A stretch of DNA of 64,000 nt from contig NC_064036.1 of assembly GCF_932526225.1 (NCBI RefSeq), positions 12,765,181 through 12,829,180 on the forward strand, in the 5' to 3' direction. Below, piece after piece: positions 9,226 to 22,009 of the stretch. The stretch comes from Nematostella vectensis (Eukaryota > Cnidaria > Anthozoa > Actiniaria > Edwardsiidae). The position numbers and the translations under genes were made by a program. The first letter of the stretch is position 1. Every line of letters begins with the position of its first letter. The notes beneath the pieces are model-generated. The model did not search any database. It was not told the origin of the DNA and was given only the letters and a program-made list of their open reading frames with translations.

Positions 9226-9425
9226 CTCCCAAGATTTGGGAGCTCCTAGGATTTCCTAGGATATCCTGGATACTCCTAAATATTGGGAAATTGAATTTGG
9301 GAGTATCTAGGAAAACATGGGAGCCAAATGCGCGCCTCTGATCATTTGGGAGTTCCTGGGATATCCTAGGAACTCCCGAATCCTCGGCTATTCTCCTAGA
9401 TTCTCCCCAAAAGTTGGGAAACCCA
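9226..9425. repeat. GGGAG/CTCCC fold-back stretch with CCTAGGAT repeats
   Basis: About 200 bases made of short inverted pieces: CTCCCAA/TTGGGAG around 9226-9242, repeated CCTAGGAT and GGATATCC words, and a 30-base palindrome at 9348-9377 with 14 of 15 pairs matched and one G:T. It could be a decayed fold-back MITE. Equivalent stretches lie near 20784, 32352, 43913 and 55465. Confidence 0.6.
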
Positions 9426-9734
9426 GCGCTTGCTAAACATCTCGGACAAAATTGCACAGTTTTCTAAAAAGAGTCTTATGGAGGACAAGCCCATCGCAGG
9501 TTTGCTGGCATCTCTGCTAATTATTATTATAATAATAGAGGGGAAGAAGGAACAACTCAACTGAATTATTCGCTGATGACAACAGTAAAGAAAATAAATG
9601 ACTTCATAAATCTTCTCGCGTATGTTTATTTTCAAATAACATGATGGAAACTTGATTTGTAAATCACTGTTAAAGTCAATTTATTCATTTCCCAAAATTT
9701 AATTGGAAAAATTTTAAGGTCTACAGTCTTTCAT

Positions 9735-9990
9735 TTGTATTTTGGAATTGCTGTCGTATGGGTAGCTCTAGCATGGGATAGCTGTGGTATGCTTAGCCAA
9801 TCAGATGCCAGGTTTTTGGCGGGCTTTTTCCCGCGCGTCGCGTTCAAAAGTGATGTCCCGCTCGCCACAACTTCAAAAGGAGTCCAAACCATTGTTGTGA
9901 GAGGGGTTTCGCCGAGGATTTCACGCCAAATACACCCAGTTTTCATCTTATTTTAGCACTTCTGCTGATTAAACAACTATCTGCAGGTAA
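9735..9990 (+). promoter_or_regulatory. CpG- and CCAAT-containing promoter-like segment with orphan splice donor
   Basis: A GC-rich island in AT-rich DNA contains a CCAAT box (AGCCAATCAG, CCAAT at 9797-9801), a GCGGG/CCCGC hairpin at 9819-9834 and several CpGs, and ends in a strong donor CTGCAG|GTAAGC at 9987. This could be the promoter and first exon of a non-coding or lost gene, as no convincing downstream coding exon is seen. It is kept in units 2-5 (near 21293, 32861, 44422 and 55974). Confidence 0.35.
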
Positions 9991-10447
9991 GCATTGGATT
10001 TCTCGTTGAAAAAACATCTAAATCGCGCTAAAACAGAGTTTCAAAGTCCTTGATAGTCGTGTGCGAGTGTAGTTGTTTTTCCTATTGACCAAATGAAAAG
10101 TGAAGCTGAACCGATTAAAAACAAATTTATCTTTCTCGTATATTGGGGGTTCTACAAAGCAAATAATGGTTCATGTTATCTATTGACGATAAAAGTCTGT
10201 AGTTTTTTTTTCTGTAATACAAACTGTTTTATGTTATTGACCGCTTTGCATGACTCTTCCTCTCTTGCTGCCGCCTGTCTTGTTTGGGATAGATATTCAA
10301 GAGATTATGGGAGACTTTTCAAAGCTTTATGTGCCCTATATGATCACCGTGTCTAAGAAAAAAAAGGAACTCAAATCCAAACATTTTTCTGTCTGGATGA
10401 AAGTCACAGTTATCAGTGTCAATAAAGTGAAAAGCCTGATTTTAATA
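9991..10447. other. Spacer with short unexplained open frame
   Basis: Contains a T-run of variable length near 10202 and a 66-codon plus-strand open frame (10250-10450) that is kept in all copies. It has no recognisable domain, and near-identical copies make conservation uninformative. I do not call it a gene. Confidence 0.4.
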
Positions 10448-10450
10448 TAA

Positions 10451-11219
10451 GGGGGTGTTCCTTAATTAAGACACCTTAAAATTTTAAAGCCCCCCTTTCA
10501 TTATAAACATTTTTTTACTTCCTCCCCTCTTTCAGAACCCCAAAATTTTCAGAGCCCCCCACCTTCCTTAGGACCTCAATAAACAGGAAAGTCTTTAAAT
10601 CTGGAAAATGAATACTGCAAAAATGCCCTCCTTGCCGATGATCCTGTCAAGTTTATCGTTATTTCAGAGTCCGACATCTCTTATTCACAACTTTCGGTTT
10701 CAGCCTTCATAATTTCATAATCTGTTTTGCATGTAAAACTATTGTGTAAAAAGATGCAGGGTTGGGTTGCACGGATTTATTTCCTCAATCAGTTACTTGC
10801 AGAATTTTTTTTCAAAATCACCCCCGTATCCCCCCTCAAATGTCACATGGTCCGCCCCTAAGGACGCCTCAGTTTTTTTTTGTATAAAAAGGAAAAATTT
10901 CCAATGTATAAAACATTGTATGTATATCGTTTTGTGGATTTGCATGCTCCACCCACTATTTAGAAGTTTATTTTTATTTGTTCCTGTTAACTGAAAATAA
11001 ACTGTATCGGAAAATCCAACTGTTATATACTGAAAGCTGGAAGTATCTATCTTATGGCTTATAAAGATGATATTAGTAAAATTTAAAAGTATGGCTCCTA
11101 AAAATTTCAAAGCCCCCCTTAGATGACCTTTTTTTTCGTAGCCCTTCCTTTTGGTGGTTAAACATTTTCCCCCTCAATATCTTCGCTCCCTCCCCTCGAT
11201 GTATTTAATGAACACTCCC
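10451..11219. mobile_element. Harbinger-like non-autonomous MITE, TAA target duplication, unit 1
   Basis: Left end GGGGGTGTTCCTTAAT and the reverse complement of the right end, GGGAGTGTTCATTAAA, match at 13 of 16 positions. TAA flanks both sides (10448-10450, 11220-11222). Three-base TWA duplications and G-rich ends are usual for PIF/Harbinger elements. Inside are several AAAATTT...GCCCCCC subterminal pieces and no transposase frame. Confidence 0.65.
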
Positions 11220-11222
11220 TAA

Positions 11223-11947
11223 GCCTAATTGATTTAGTGATTGAATTCCAGCCAATATTACATTATTTATATGTGGTACAGGGTGAATATACAGGGTGAA
11301 GGGAGTGAGAGTAATTTGGTTGGACTTTTTCTTTGTGAAAAGAGTTTTTTATTTAGTTTTGCATTATCTGAGCTGAATCCAATTTATTATTATTGAGAAA
11401 GTTTTCAAACTTGAGATCTTTACAGAAAATATTTAATGTAGCGCATATGCATTAATTGGAATCTTTTATTAAATGGTCTGCAATACATTTTTTTCCCTTT
11501 CAAAAAAAATTTTTTTTGATACATCTTTTTCCAACCAGACAACGTTTTAGATTATTTATGTTAGTACGGTTTTCAGTAACAGCCAACAGTGGGTAAAATT
11601 TGCTATCTTTTTCGTAGGCTAGGGTAAACACTGTTCAGGGTTTTTACACCCTGTTAGTCGTCATCAGCTAGCACTGAAAATATCGCCATTAAAACTCCAC
11701 AGGAGAGAAGGGGGCCTCCCTAAAAGAAGGAAGAGTTGTGATTGTCGTAACATTCAGGGTATACAATTGTACTACTATCCTTAGAGGGTGTTCAATTCTG
11801 CTATCCCTTACTATTCAGGAAATAATGTGTTGATGGCTGTTTTCTCAAACAACGGTATAAAACTTTATGTTTGTTAGGGCGAAGGACTGCTTAAGCACAC
11901 CAAATTTGCTATCTCTTAGGGCTAAATACTAAAGTACTCAAATCGGC
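11223..11947. other. AT-rich spacer, no gene seen
   Basis: Short direct repeats of ACAGGGTGAA near 11279 and 11292 and an A-run/T-run pair near 11502-11518. No open frame or RNA gene I can support. Confidence 0.5.
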
Positions 11948-12097
11948 GGATTCGACCCCGAAATGCTCACGGATTACGGATTTTGATGATTATTTCAGCG
12001 GATTGGGGGATTTTAAAAAATACGGCGGATCACGGATCTGTTGACAATTTGGGCGTGGATTCCGGATCTTGACTGCTTTGACGGTCGAACTTCGGAT
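11948..12097. repeat. GGAT-doublet minisatellite, period about 29 bp
   Basis: Pairs of GGAT 7-8 bases apart recur at 11971/11978, 12000/12008, 12027/12034 and 12057/12064, with single GGATs at 11948 and 12094. Core form is CGGATYACGGATY. A related piece recurs at about 13139-13202 (CGGATTTGCCCCGAAAATG, compare CGGATTCGACCCCGAAATG near 11946), so the ~1.2 kb between may be bracketed by a degenerate direct repeat. Present in units 2-5. Confidence 0.6.
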
Positions 12098-12165
12098 TTT
12101 AACACTTTCACTCCTGGGTACTTTTGAGAAAAATTGTAAGAAAAACAGACTGAAAACAGAAACCT

Positions 12166-12175
12166 CCCCCCCCCC
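12166..12175. repeat. Poly-C tract of copy-variable length
   Basis: C10 here, C19 in unit 2 (about 23727-23745), C11 in unit 3 (about 35296), C10 in units 4 and 5. It is a useful marker for telling copies apart and a likely sequencing weak point. Confidence 0.8.
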
Positions 12176-13290
12176 TATTTCAAGTCCAACACTACCAGTT
12201 AAGCTAAGCTTCCGCTGCCCCAAGACGGTAGGCCTTAAAGTTTCCAACAATGCACTGCGGTGCCTTTTCTTTCTAGCGACGGCACTGCTACAGCCTGTTG
12301 CTTACAACAGTTTTGCTTGTAATTTGCTTAAAATTACAGCTTTTTCACGTCTGGAGAGTGCATTTGGACATCATGAAGTCTATTTAGGCATAATTAATGC
12401 TGTGCTTATGGATGTTTGCACGCTGAGGTTGATTCAATGGGATAATTCCTGGTCTGGGCTTCACCAAGTGAGAAAGGGATTTTATAGTGAATGGCCTCAT
12501 ACTCTCCAATGTGGACCATCTTTGATACCCAACCTTATTCAAAAATTGTTTTCAGGCTTATTCTGGGTTCCTTGGACCTGGAAATGTTTTGTTTGGCTTT
12601 GGGGTAAAAAAAAACTGTTATGATTATGGAGGAGGAGTTTTCCCGCCTCTCTGTCAAGGTGTTTCAAAGACTCCAATGATGCAGTGCAGACATGCAATAT
12701 AGCCTAAACAAGGTGACTCGCTTCTAATGGAGGTTTAGCTTTGATTATTGTGGCTGATGGCTGTAAAATGGGACCTGACAGAGCGCAATTATGGTATCTA
12801 TTTGTGACTTGATCTGTGTTTGCTTGTCTCTATTTATAGTTCGGAATTTTGTGTCTTGTTTGGTAAGAAATGTGTCCAGGTTTAAGCATTTGTTTACGAA
12901 TTGGTCAGAAATCAAGGTTGATATTTTGACTATAGAGCCAATTCTATTACATTGCTTGGATGAGCTTTTGAAGGTCGCCTATGCCTTGGAGGAATCCATG
13001 AGTATCCGGGTATGGTGATGTTTGGTTTGCATTTCTGACGTTTTGGAGTTGGGCCTATATTTTACAGGCGCCTCAGGGCGTAATAGTAATAAAAGGGTTA
13101 AATGAATTTCTATCGATGCTATTGTTTATCTGTCAAACATGCGGATTTAAACATATCTTGGGATCCACGGATTTGCCCCGAAAATGTAGCGGATCGGTGG
13201 ATTACATACAGCTATTCACCCCCTTTATAGTGCTAAAAATACATTTTCCTGTTCCAGTTCTGAGTTCTTCAATTGCTAAATATGGAATGA
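12176..13290. other. Spacer up to the next unit, no supported gene
   Basis: Long open frames on the plus strand (such as 12069-12623) lack domain, start context or splice support, and one is broken in unit 3 by the poly-C length change. Near 13139-13202 a decayed GGAT-repeat piece recurs. Confidence 0.5.
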
Positions 13291-13816
13291 TCAGGCGAAG
13301 CACAAGCACTGTGTTTGGGTATCGCGATGTCTATTATCACTAAACAAATTCGGTGTGGCAAATGTTATCAACAACATCATTTTTAAATGCTCATTTATTG
13401 TAAAAGTACTAAGTGGTAATGTTCCTGTGGTTCAAGTTTCGAGCAATGCTGCTATGACCTGCTCCACATAACACAACTCTGGAAGAGATCTCTTGATGTC
13501 AAAACATCAGAGCAGCTATACAGACTTCATTTTCCGTTCCGTTCCGTTCCGTTTCTGTTGTTGACAAAGCATATTTTATTTGATTACCTAAAAGAAAAAT
13601 AACAGCAGCTTGTTGCGGAAGCTTGTAAGGTGTTGTTTTAGGGAAGTTTTGGTGAAGCCAAATTTCTGGGGATATGATCTATGAGATCTAATAGAAACTA
13701 GGGACTCAATTAAGATTTGAATTTCCCGCAAAAGAAATGACATTACGTTCTGAGTAACAAACTCACGACAAAATATATCCGAATATATTGGTAGCATTGT
13801 TGCAACAGCTCTTACT

Positions 13817-16800
13817 TTAGTAGCCACGGCCACAGTAGCGAAGCCAACAGACGGGTGTCTTGGGTAGCTGGTAGACGTAGAATCCGCCACAGTTCCTGAC
13901 TTTGATGTTGTTGCTCCACCTGCAGCAGCTTCCACTCCAGTGATAGCACACCTTGCGTGTCACCAGGCTGTAACGAAGGCTGGGGTGAGATCCGACCATC
14001 CATCCAGGGGCATGGGTGCCACAGCGTCTTACAGGTACACAACTTGTTGGCATGGCATTTCCTGCTGCGCCGAGGAAGCGGTACCAGAGATTACCCGGAA
14101 GGTCTCTCTGGTCACACTTGAGGCTATTCTGTGCGGTATTGCCAATCGCTCGGTCAAAGCTGTTGAAGACAGTGTATCTTCGGCACTCTGCAAAGACGAA
14201 TGAACTCAATCTTCCAAAAAAACATATAGCAATGGATACGATATAAATCATGTGCTTATAAAACTGATCAAACAGCCATGTATTCAGCCACAAAACATAG
14301 TTTAGTTTAAGCTTGCTATTCATTTTGCTATTGCTGTAACTGAAGTGCTGAAAGTGTGCCACTTTGAGCAAAGGTGATCTATAAAAAACATGGGAGTTAC
14401 TTGTGGGATGTTTTCACATTTTTTTGTAGTACGGCCAGAAGCTTTGCCAACTGACCTACTAATTAATTACTCATTGAATCGTGAGCTTAAGATAAGTAAG
14501 GGTTCTACACATATTAATTCAGTTTACCTGCGTCATTACTATGCTATTGAATTGAATTTAAAATACGTAAAATATTTAAGGGTTGCCATCAAAGTGGCTT
14601 CATTTTCAATTCAACTCATTTAAGTCATCATTAAATCAGCGAAATTGATCTATAGTCATTGATATACAAAAGGGTTGACATCGAAACGACCTGCTATTAC
14701 AAAGAAAACTAATACTACCTTTTTTTTTATTTCCAGACTTGAACCTCGCACCAAATAGATGTCTTTCAAAACAGTTTTCAATTTGGCGGTTTATCCCTTT
14801 GAAATAGCCGATTCCATGTTTTCAGTTTAAAAATATGCTACGGGATAAGACACACTTACCTCGGCATAAACACAAAAAAATACCAACCTGGAGGAGGAGG
14901 TGGAAGCGATACCCGATTGCCGCAGTAGCGAAGCCAACAGACGGGTGTCTTGGGTAGCTGGTAGACGTAGAATCCACCACAGTTCCTGACTTTGATGTAG
15001 TTGCTCCACCTGCAGCAGCTTCCACTCCAGTGATAGCACACCTTGCGTGTCACCAGGCTGTAACGAAGGCTGGGATGAGATCCGACTATCCATCCAGGGG
15101 CATGGGTACCACAGCGTTTTACAGGTACACAACTTGTTGGCATGGCATTTCCTGCTGCGCCGAGGAAGCGGTACCAGAGATTACCAGGAAGGTCTCTCTG
15201 GTCACACTTGAGGCTATTCTGTGCGGTATTGCCAATCGCTCGGTCAAAGCTGTTGAAGACAGTGTATCTTCGGCACTCTGCAAAGCCAAATGAACTCAAT
15301 CTTCAAAAGAACATATAGTCATGGATACGATATAAATGATGTTTTTATAAACTGATCAAACAGCCATGTATTCAGACACAAAACATAGTTTAGTTTAAGC
15401 TTGCTATTCATTTTGCTATTGCTGTAACTGAAGTGCTAAAGTGTGCCACTTTGAGCAAAGGTGATCTATAAAAAAGCATTGGGGTTACTTGTGGGATTTT
15501 TTTCACATTTTTTTTTGTAGTACGGCTAGAAGCTTTGCCAACTGACCTACTAAATGACTCATTGAATCGTGAGCTAAAGATAAGTAAGGGCTCTACACAT
15601 ATTCAGTTTACCTGCGTCATTACTATGCTATTGAAATATATCAAGAGATCATATATGATGTAAGAGAACGAATCCCCCGTATTAGGGTATGTTTCAGTGA
15701 TGTCGTCCGTGAAAACTATTTTTAGAACAAGCAGTTTTTTTTAGATACGTGTTAGAATTGTGTGTTTACAACACACAATTCTCTTTCAATTCCCTTTTAA
15801 TGAAAAAGATACTCCCGATAATACGATTAGATTCACACCGATATTGTGGTTATTGAGACAGGTATTTCACAAATAAAAGATTTCAAGTCTTTATAATTAA
15901 GTAGATCCCAGGTCTCCACCCAGTGGGTGGAGGGAGTGTGTTTTCTGATAAAAATCTGAACATCCCCGAAAGACCAAAAAGGGATTTGTATGCCATTGCA
16001 GTATCTCCACGGGACGTTTGTTATCAGATCTAGCTTAAAAAAAAAGTGTGACTTTCAGATTTATCATGTACCAGAGTGATCTAGAATGCCTTCTTTTAAT
16101 CTAAGTCCCTTATGCTTTATAGTTTTGTCTACAAACAGCACGTCTTTTGCCAACCGAAAGTGGACTTTGGGCCGTTGTGGGGGGGTGCGAACGCAACCCC
16201 TGCACCCCCCCCCCCCCCTGGGTACAGGCCTGTACTAGGCCTAGAAATTTTTCCTTTTTTTACTATTTTTTTTTATTTCAGCGGTGCAGCAAGTAGGAGA
16301 CTTGGATGCTTCTTACCAGGTGGTTGAGGAATGCCGTTGCCACAGTAGCGAAGCCAGCACACTGGTGTCTTGGGAAGCTGGTAGACGTAGAATGCACCGC
16401 AGTTCCTGACTTTGATGTAGTTGCTCCATCTGCAGCAGTTTTTAGTCCAGTGGTAGCACACCTTGCGAGTCACCATACCTTGGGCTACAGTGGGATGAGC
16501 TCCCACCATCCACCCAGGCGCGTGGGTTCCACAGCGTTTTTCAAGTACACAACTTGTTGGCATAGCATTGCCTGCTTGTCCAGTGAAACGGTACCACAGG
16601 TTACCTGGAAACTCATTCTTGTCACAGCGGAGGGCATTTTGTGCGGTATTGGCCATTGCACGATCGGCTCCGTGTAACATTGTGTACGATCTGCATTCTA
16701 AAGAAAAACACAGCTTTTGATTTATCGGATATCATCTTTTTTTTTTGTAAATTGTCTTAGTAAGTATTTTTATCAACATGTCGATCACATACTATTGTTT

Positions 16801-18510
16801 AGGAATACTAGTTCATTTTATTGTATTGTTTTTAGACAGTCATGAAAATTAATAGCATCCAAAAGTATAGCCTGCGTAGCAAGCGTTTCTTTAGAGTTTC
16901 AGCAGGAATAGTATAGAGAGCGATACGCAGGCTACCAAAAGTATTATTAGCCAGCTAGCAAGGTTAATACATCATTTATTATATGGCTATTTAAATTTAT
17001 TTGAGAAGACATTTCAATGGGAGAAGGGAAACCACGCAAGTCAAGTTTCGTTGATTTGTTGTGCTAGGTAAGGAAAAAGTCAAATTTCGTTCTAAAGATG
17101 CAAAATTCTGTTAGCGCATCGGACCCCTGAGATGGGAATATCTCGGCTACTAATCACATCGTGCGGTACGATTATAATATGTCTTCTTACAATATTTACC
17201 TGATGGGGGGTAATATGCGCGCGGCTTGATGTCGAGCTTCTCATCTGTCAGAAAAAAACATTACATCAAATTAAAATCCTTTAAAAATCGAATTCCGTTT
17301 TTATTAAGAAGTAATTTAGTCAGTTAGTAGGATGGATTGAAATTTACCGTAATTAAATCTCACTAAAGATTGACATCTCATTTGCATAGAGTTTCATAGC
17401 CTACGAAACCACCCGTCACAAGAGTCGGATCGACAGGCGCGTGACAGTTCAAAAGACAGGAATGTGAAAACGTCAACCTCCCGCGTACATCGAAAGCACC
17501 GGACGTCATCTATATTTGAAACCGCGCCTTAGGCTTTTTTGTTGACTTGAACGGAATCCTTTTCTAAAAGTTGAATATGAAATCAAGTCCCACTGGGCTA
17601 TCGAAAAGAGCTTTTTAAAGCTCTATACAAAAGAAATAGCTTTCAACCTTGATTCTCCAACAATGATCGAAAAATCGATATCTTTACAATGCGACGTTCG
17701 CTACCGACAGTCTTGTAAGCAATAAAAGATGATCGACATTAACTTCAACAAGCCCAACACCGTGGCAATAGAATGCTTCAGTACTCATCGGCGAACGCCA
17801 GAATCCTCCTAGATACAAAGTCTGTATGTACCAAACAATGATTCTCACAAGCGAGATCTCGGCTCAGTGTTGCCACTCTATAAATCAATTCAAACTTAAT
17901 TTTTATATTAATCAGAAATGTTAAACATATCTTGGAATTCGAGAAATTTAACGGATCCTCTCGAAAACCATTATGAGTATCAAGCTAAAATACGAATAAC
18001 CACTCACCTTCAGTGTTGGAGCTTTCTTGAGTGTTCTCCTTGGCAAGGCATCCATAAAGCAAAGCAAAAACCTTGGGAGAGAAATGTTGAAGCTAAGTTA
18101 TCCCGACACACTCAATTATTTTAACAAGTATCCAGGTGAACGCCCTTTAACCACTAGGTCGTGCCAATGAAGACACTTTAGCTAAGACTTGGATTCATTT
18201 TAGAAAACTTAAAAGAAAAGAGCCCAGAAGACGATCGTGATTAAGCCGGATTTGTAGTACTTATCAGATAAACTTTTAGTTAATATTTTTGTTTCGCGAC
18301 CGTGATTATACCAGCTAACAGAATCGCTTCGATACCACTAAATTTCCAATATGCTATAGTTTATAAAACTTTATAAAAGTATGGAAATCAGTAAATCTTG
18401 GCGGCACGCTGCTCGAGCTTCTGATAAATTCTTTGTTAAAAGACTGACTACTCCATACAGAAGACGCACACAAATGCACTTACTAGTATCCACGAGCAGA
18501 CCAGCTTCAT
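13817..18510 (-). CDS. Secreted triple-D8C protein, copy 2, six exons
   Basis: Exons in transcription order: 18510-18484, 18071-18008, 17244-17200, 16697-16317, 15277-14888, 14187-13817. Every splice site and codon found in copy 1 is kept, so the predicted 425-residue product is identical. The only change beside an exon is in the weaker donor context of exon 5, where the intron reads GTTGGTATT instead of GTTGGTGTT. The 3'UTR is about 117 bases longer than in copy 1. Confidence 0.88.
16868..16934. mobile_element. 67-bp micro-MITE, unit 2
   Basis: Same element, ends and flanking CCAAAAGTA repeats as 5310-5376; it was carried along by the tandem duplication. Confidence 0.78.
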
Positions 18511-19186
18511 CTTGGCGAAGAGGTTTTCGGTGAAAGCAGATGTGGCTAACCCAGTTGCTTGAGCTTACCTCGCTCAATGGATATTTCGAGGTGTGACTTT
18601 AGTTTTATCAACTTCTTTGTCCCCGCCTCCTCGAATGATTGACAGTTTTAAAAAGAGAGCCTCTTAGGAATTTACAAGTATAAAAGGCCTTTTTCAAAGG
18701 AAGATGTTTTACTGAATATGCTTCCTTCCCATCTCATTCCATATAGCACACGTTATAACAAATGAAACGGGCCTTAGATTATTACAACTATCTTCATCGT
18801 TAGAATTGGCGCGAAATTCGAACGTGCGTTATCAGTTGAACTTGCCCCTCCCTGGGGACATTAGCATGCAGCTTGTGAGTCGCCACGTCAGCTCGCTAGA
18901 GTATTTAAGCAGTTCCATATATAAATTCAAGGCCTTTTCAGAAATCTACGCAAGCCGGTGAGTCGCGCAGGATTTTCTTTGCTTTAAATTTGGGCTACGT
19001 CGCCAAAGTTATATTTTCGTCCATTCGTTATTCTCCCTTATTTTTATAGATACACATTGGAATCCTGCTTCTGGTTTACTATATTCTTTTATTTATAACC
19101 ACTTGTCTTGGTGGTCTTAGTTTATATTTTATTTCTAACATTTTACTTCTATTTTTGTGCGTTAGTTTGCTCGTTATTTCACTTTA

Positions 19187-20356
19187 ATGGCTGCCCCGGT
19201 TCAACCTGCCCCCGAAGCTTTGCAAGCGCTCGTTGGAGCTGCTGTCGCTCAGGGAGCTGACGCGGTTCCTGGAGACTAACAAACGCCTATTGAAAGCAAT
19301 GAGGTAATCTTTGTTCTTTAACTTTTCGCCTCGATACATTTTTATACTACAGTTTAGTTTAGTATCTAGCAGTTTTTTATTTTCGGTTAGTCCGCTTTCG
19401 TTTTTTTCTGGTTTACTAGTATTAGTTTGGTCCATATTTACTCGTTCCTAAGGTTAGTTTTGGCGCTTTCAACATTTTAAGTGTGTTCTTGCAGTCAATA
19501 GAAGTGTATTTACTACTAGTTTTCTCATGTTTATATATATTTTTAGCATATAACTCTCGCAATTATATTTTTGGGTCTGTTGCTGGACTTCGGGTTTTTA
19601 ATTCGGACCATGCTTTTTCCGAATTTTCCGTAGTTGTTTTGGGAACGTACGGTTTCAGTTCTTATCCTGGTCTTTATAGCTTGTTCTAGTGTTTATTTTA
19701 TCTTATTTCTTGTATACACAAGTACACATCAGCCTCTAGTTTTTGCCTTCGTTTCGCTTTACATTTCACTCTGTGTATCGGCAAAAGAGTCAGCGAGTGT
19801 CGGATTTTTTTTTTTAGTCGGCGAGTGTCGGTTTTTATCGCTGTACGTCGGAATTGTGTTGTCATAAGTCGAACTTTAGACACCGTGTGTCAGTTTTGAA
19901 TCGCTGTGTGTGGGCATTTAGTAGCCGTCTCGGCATTGTGTGTCCAAAACAAATTTTGTACAATCCTTTTCTAGGTATATATCAGAGTTTTGTTTAATAG
20001 AGTTTCCAATCAGTTGTTTTGCGAGTTATTAAAGTTTTTGTGTTATATTTTGATGTGTTCTAGCTCGGGCAGTTGAGAGAGCGGATTGAGGAGCTGCGCA
20101 AGCTACAAGACTCGGGGTCTGTGGACTCAACGCTTCGCCATCTAAGAGAAATGTTGGCCAAGAAGTTGCCATAGCTAAAGAGATTCAGAAAGCGCTTAAA
20201 TCTGCGTCCTCTGCAACTCCTCGGCGCTTAGAGTCTGGCCCGTACTACTGAGACTCGTGTCCTTCTGTAATATGTTATTTCTGTGGTCGCAGAGGACACA
20301 TAAGCAGAAACTGTTATGCCAAACGAGGTGGTCGTGGCCAAGGTCGCGGCTATTAA
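19187..20356 (+). pseudogene. Gag-like zinc-knuckle pseudogene, unit 2
   Basis: Copy of 7629-8798 with the same three stops and the same intact CCHC knuckle (20273-20314). Confidence 0.6.
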
Positions 20357-22009
20357 TATGATCGAGTCATTGTTTCAATTTCATGTTAATGTATTTCTCT
20401 ATAAAGGGTTAATTCCAGGTGTAGTTACTTCATTTTTCCCGCTTCTCTGTGGAATATTTTTATTATACTTTATATCTTCACAGTTTACATACTCGTGGTT
20501 TTTATTACATATTATTAGTGAATGTATTCAATGGAAGCTATTTTGCATAGTTATACACTCTTTCCGTAATTTTAGGGGAAATCTAAATCAACTCCCTATA
20601 GCTTGTCTTCGGACGGGCTTCTTATATCCAATATCGTAAGATCGAGGTAATTTCTCATATATTTCACTGTATTTTCGCCGGGAGAAAGGACGCCATCGAA
20701 AAATCGAGGTTATTGTAAAAAAATTTTGTTGTTTCAGAGTTTTATATGGGGGTTGGGGGGTGAATTAACCCCTGCGAAATGAACTCCCAAGATTTGGGAG
20801 CTCCTAGGATTTCCTAGGATATCCTGGATACTCCTAAATATTGGGAAATTGAATTTGGGAGTATCTAGGAAAACATGGGAGCCAAATGCGCGCCTCTGAT
20901 CATTTGGGAGTTCCTGGGATATCCTAGGAACTCCCGAATCCTCGGCTATTCTCCTAGATTCTCCCCAAAAGTTGGGAAACCCAGCGCTTGCTAAACATCT
21001 CGGACAAAATTGCACAGTTTTCTAAAAAGAGTCTTATGGAGGACAAGCCCATCGCAGGTTTGCTGGCATCTCTGCTAATTATTATTATAATAATAGAGGG
21101 GAAGAAGGAACAACTCAACTGAATTATTCGCTGATGACAACAGTAAAGAAAATAAATGACTTCATAAATCTTCTCGCGTATGTTTATTTTCAAATAACAT
21201 GATGGAAACTTGATTTGTAAATCACTGTTAAAGTCAATTTATTCATTTCCCAAAATTTAATTGGAAAAATTTTAAGGTCTACAGTCTTTCATTTGTATTT
21301 TGGAATTGCTGTCGTATGGGTAGCTCTAGCATGGGATAGCTGTGGTATGCTTAGCCAATCAGATGCCAGGTTTTTGGCGGGCTTTTTCCCGCGCGTCGCG
21401 TTCAAAAGTGATGTCCCGCTCGCCACAACTTCAAAAGGAGTCCAAACCATTGTTGTGAGAGGGGTTTCGCCGAGGATTTCACGCCAAATACACCCAGTTT
21501 TCATCTTATTTTAGCACTTCTGCTGATTAAACAACTATCTGCAGGTAAGCATTGGATTTCTCGTTGAAAAAACATCTAAATCGCGCTAAAACAGAGTTTC
21601 AAAGTCCTTGATAGTCGTGTGCGAGTGTAGTTGTTTTTCCTATTCACCAAATGAAAAGTGAAGCTGAACCGATTAAAAACAAATTTATCTTTCTCGTATA
21701 TTGGGGGTTCTACAAAGCAAATAATGGTTCATGTTATCTATTGACGATAAAAGTCTGTAGTTTTTTTTTTCTGAAATACAAACTGTTTTATGTTATTGAC
21801 CGCTTTGCATGACTCTTCCTCTCTTGCTGCCGCCTGTCTTGTTTGGGATAGATATTCAAGAGATTATGGGAGACTTTTCAAAGCTTTATGTGCCCTATAT
21901 GATCACCGTGTCTAAGAAAAAAAAGGAACTCAAATCCAAACATTTTTCTGTCTGGATGAAAGTCACAGTTATCAGTGTCAATAAAGTGAAAAGCCTGATT
22001 TTAATATAA

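Larger units (their letters stand above)
1857..13290. repeat. Array unit 1 (11,434 bp, edge copy)
   Basis: This first unit joins non-array DNA at its left. It carries private changes: TTCCG twice where others have it three times (about 2100), loss of the segment matching 13631-13747 of unit 2, and AAGTAAGG where others have AAGATAAGTAAGG (about 2937). It also has private substitutions near 5861, 6112, 10086 and 10216. Its poly-C near 4645 is interrupted by a T. Confidence 0.95.

Noticed and set aside
9176..9457. 93-codon minus-strand frame
   Set aside because: Its sequence is simply translation of the GGGAG/CTCCC fold-back repeat.
12069..12623. 184-codon plus-strand open frame
   Set aside because: No domain or splice support. 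The frame runs through a poly-C tract; in unit 3 (C11) it is broken and only a later methionine at 35455 remains open. C19 in unit 2 keeps it open only because the change is nine bases.
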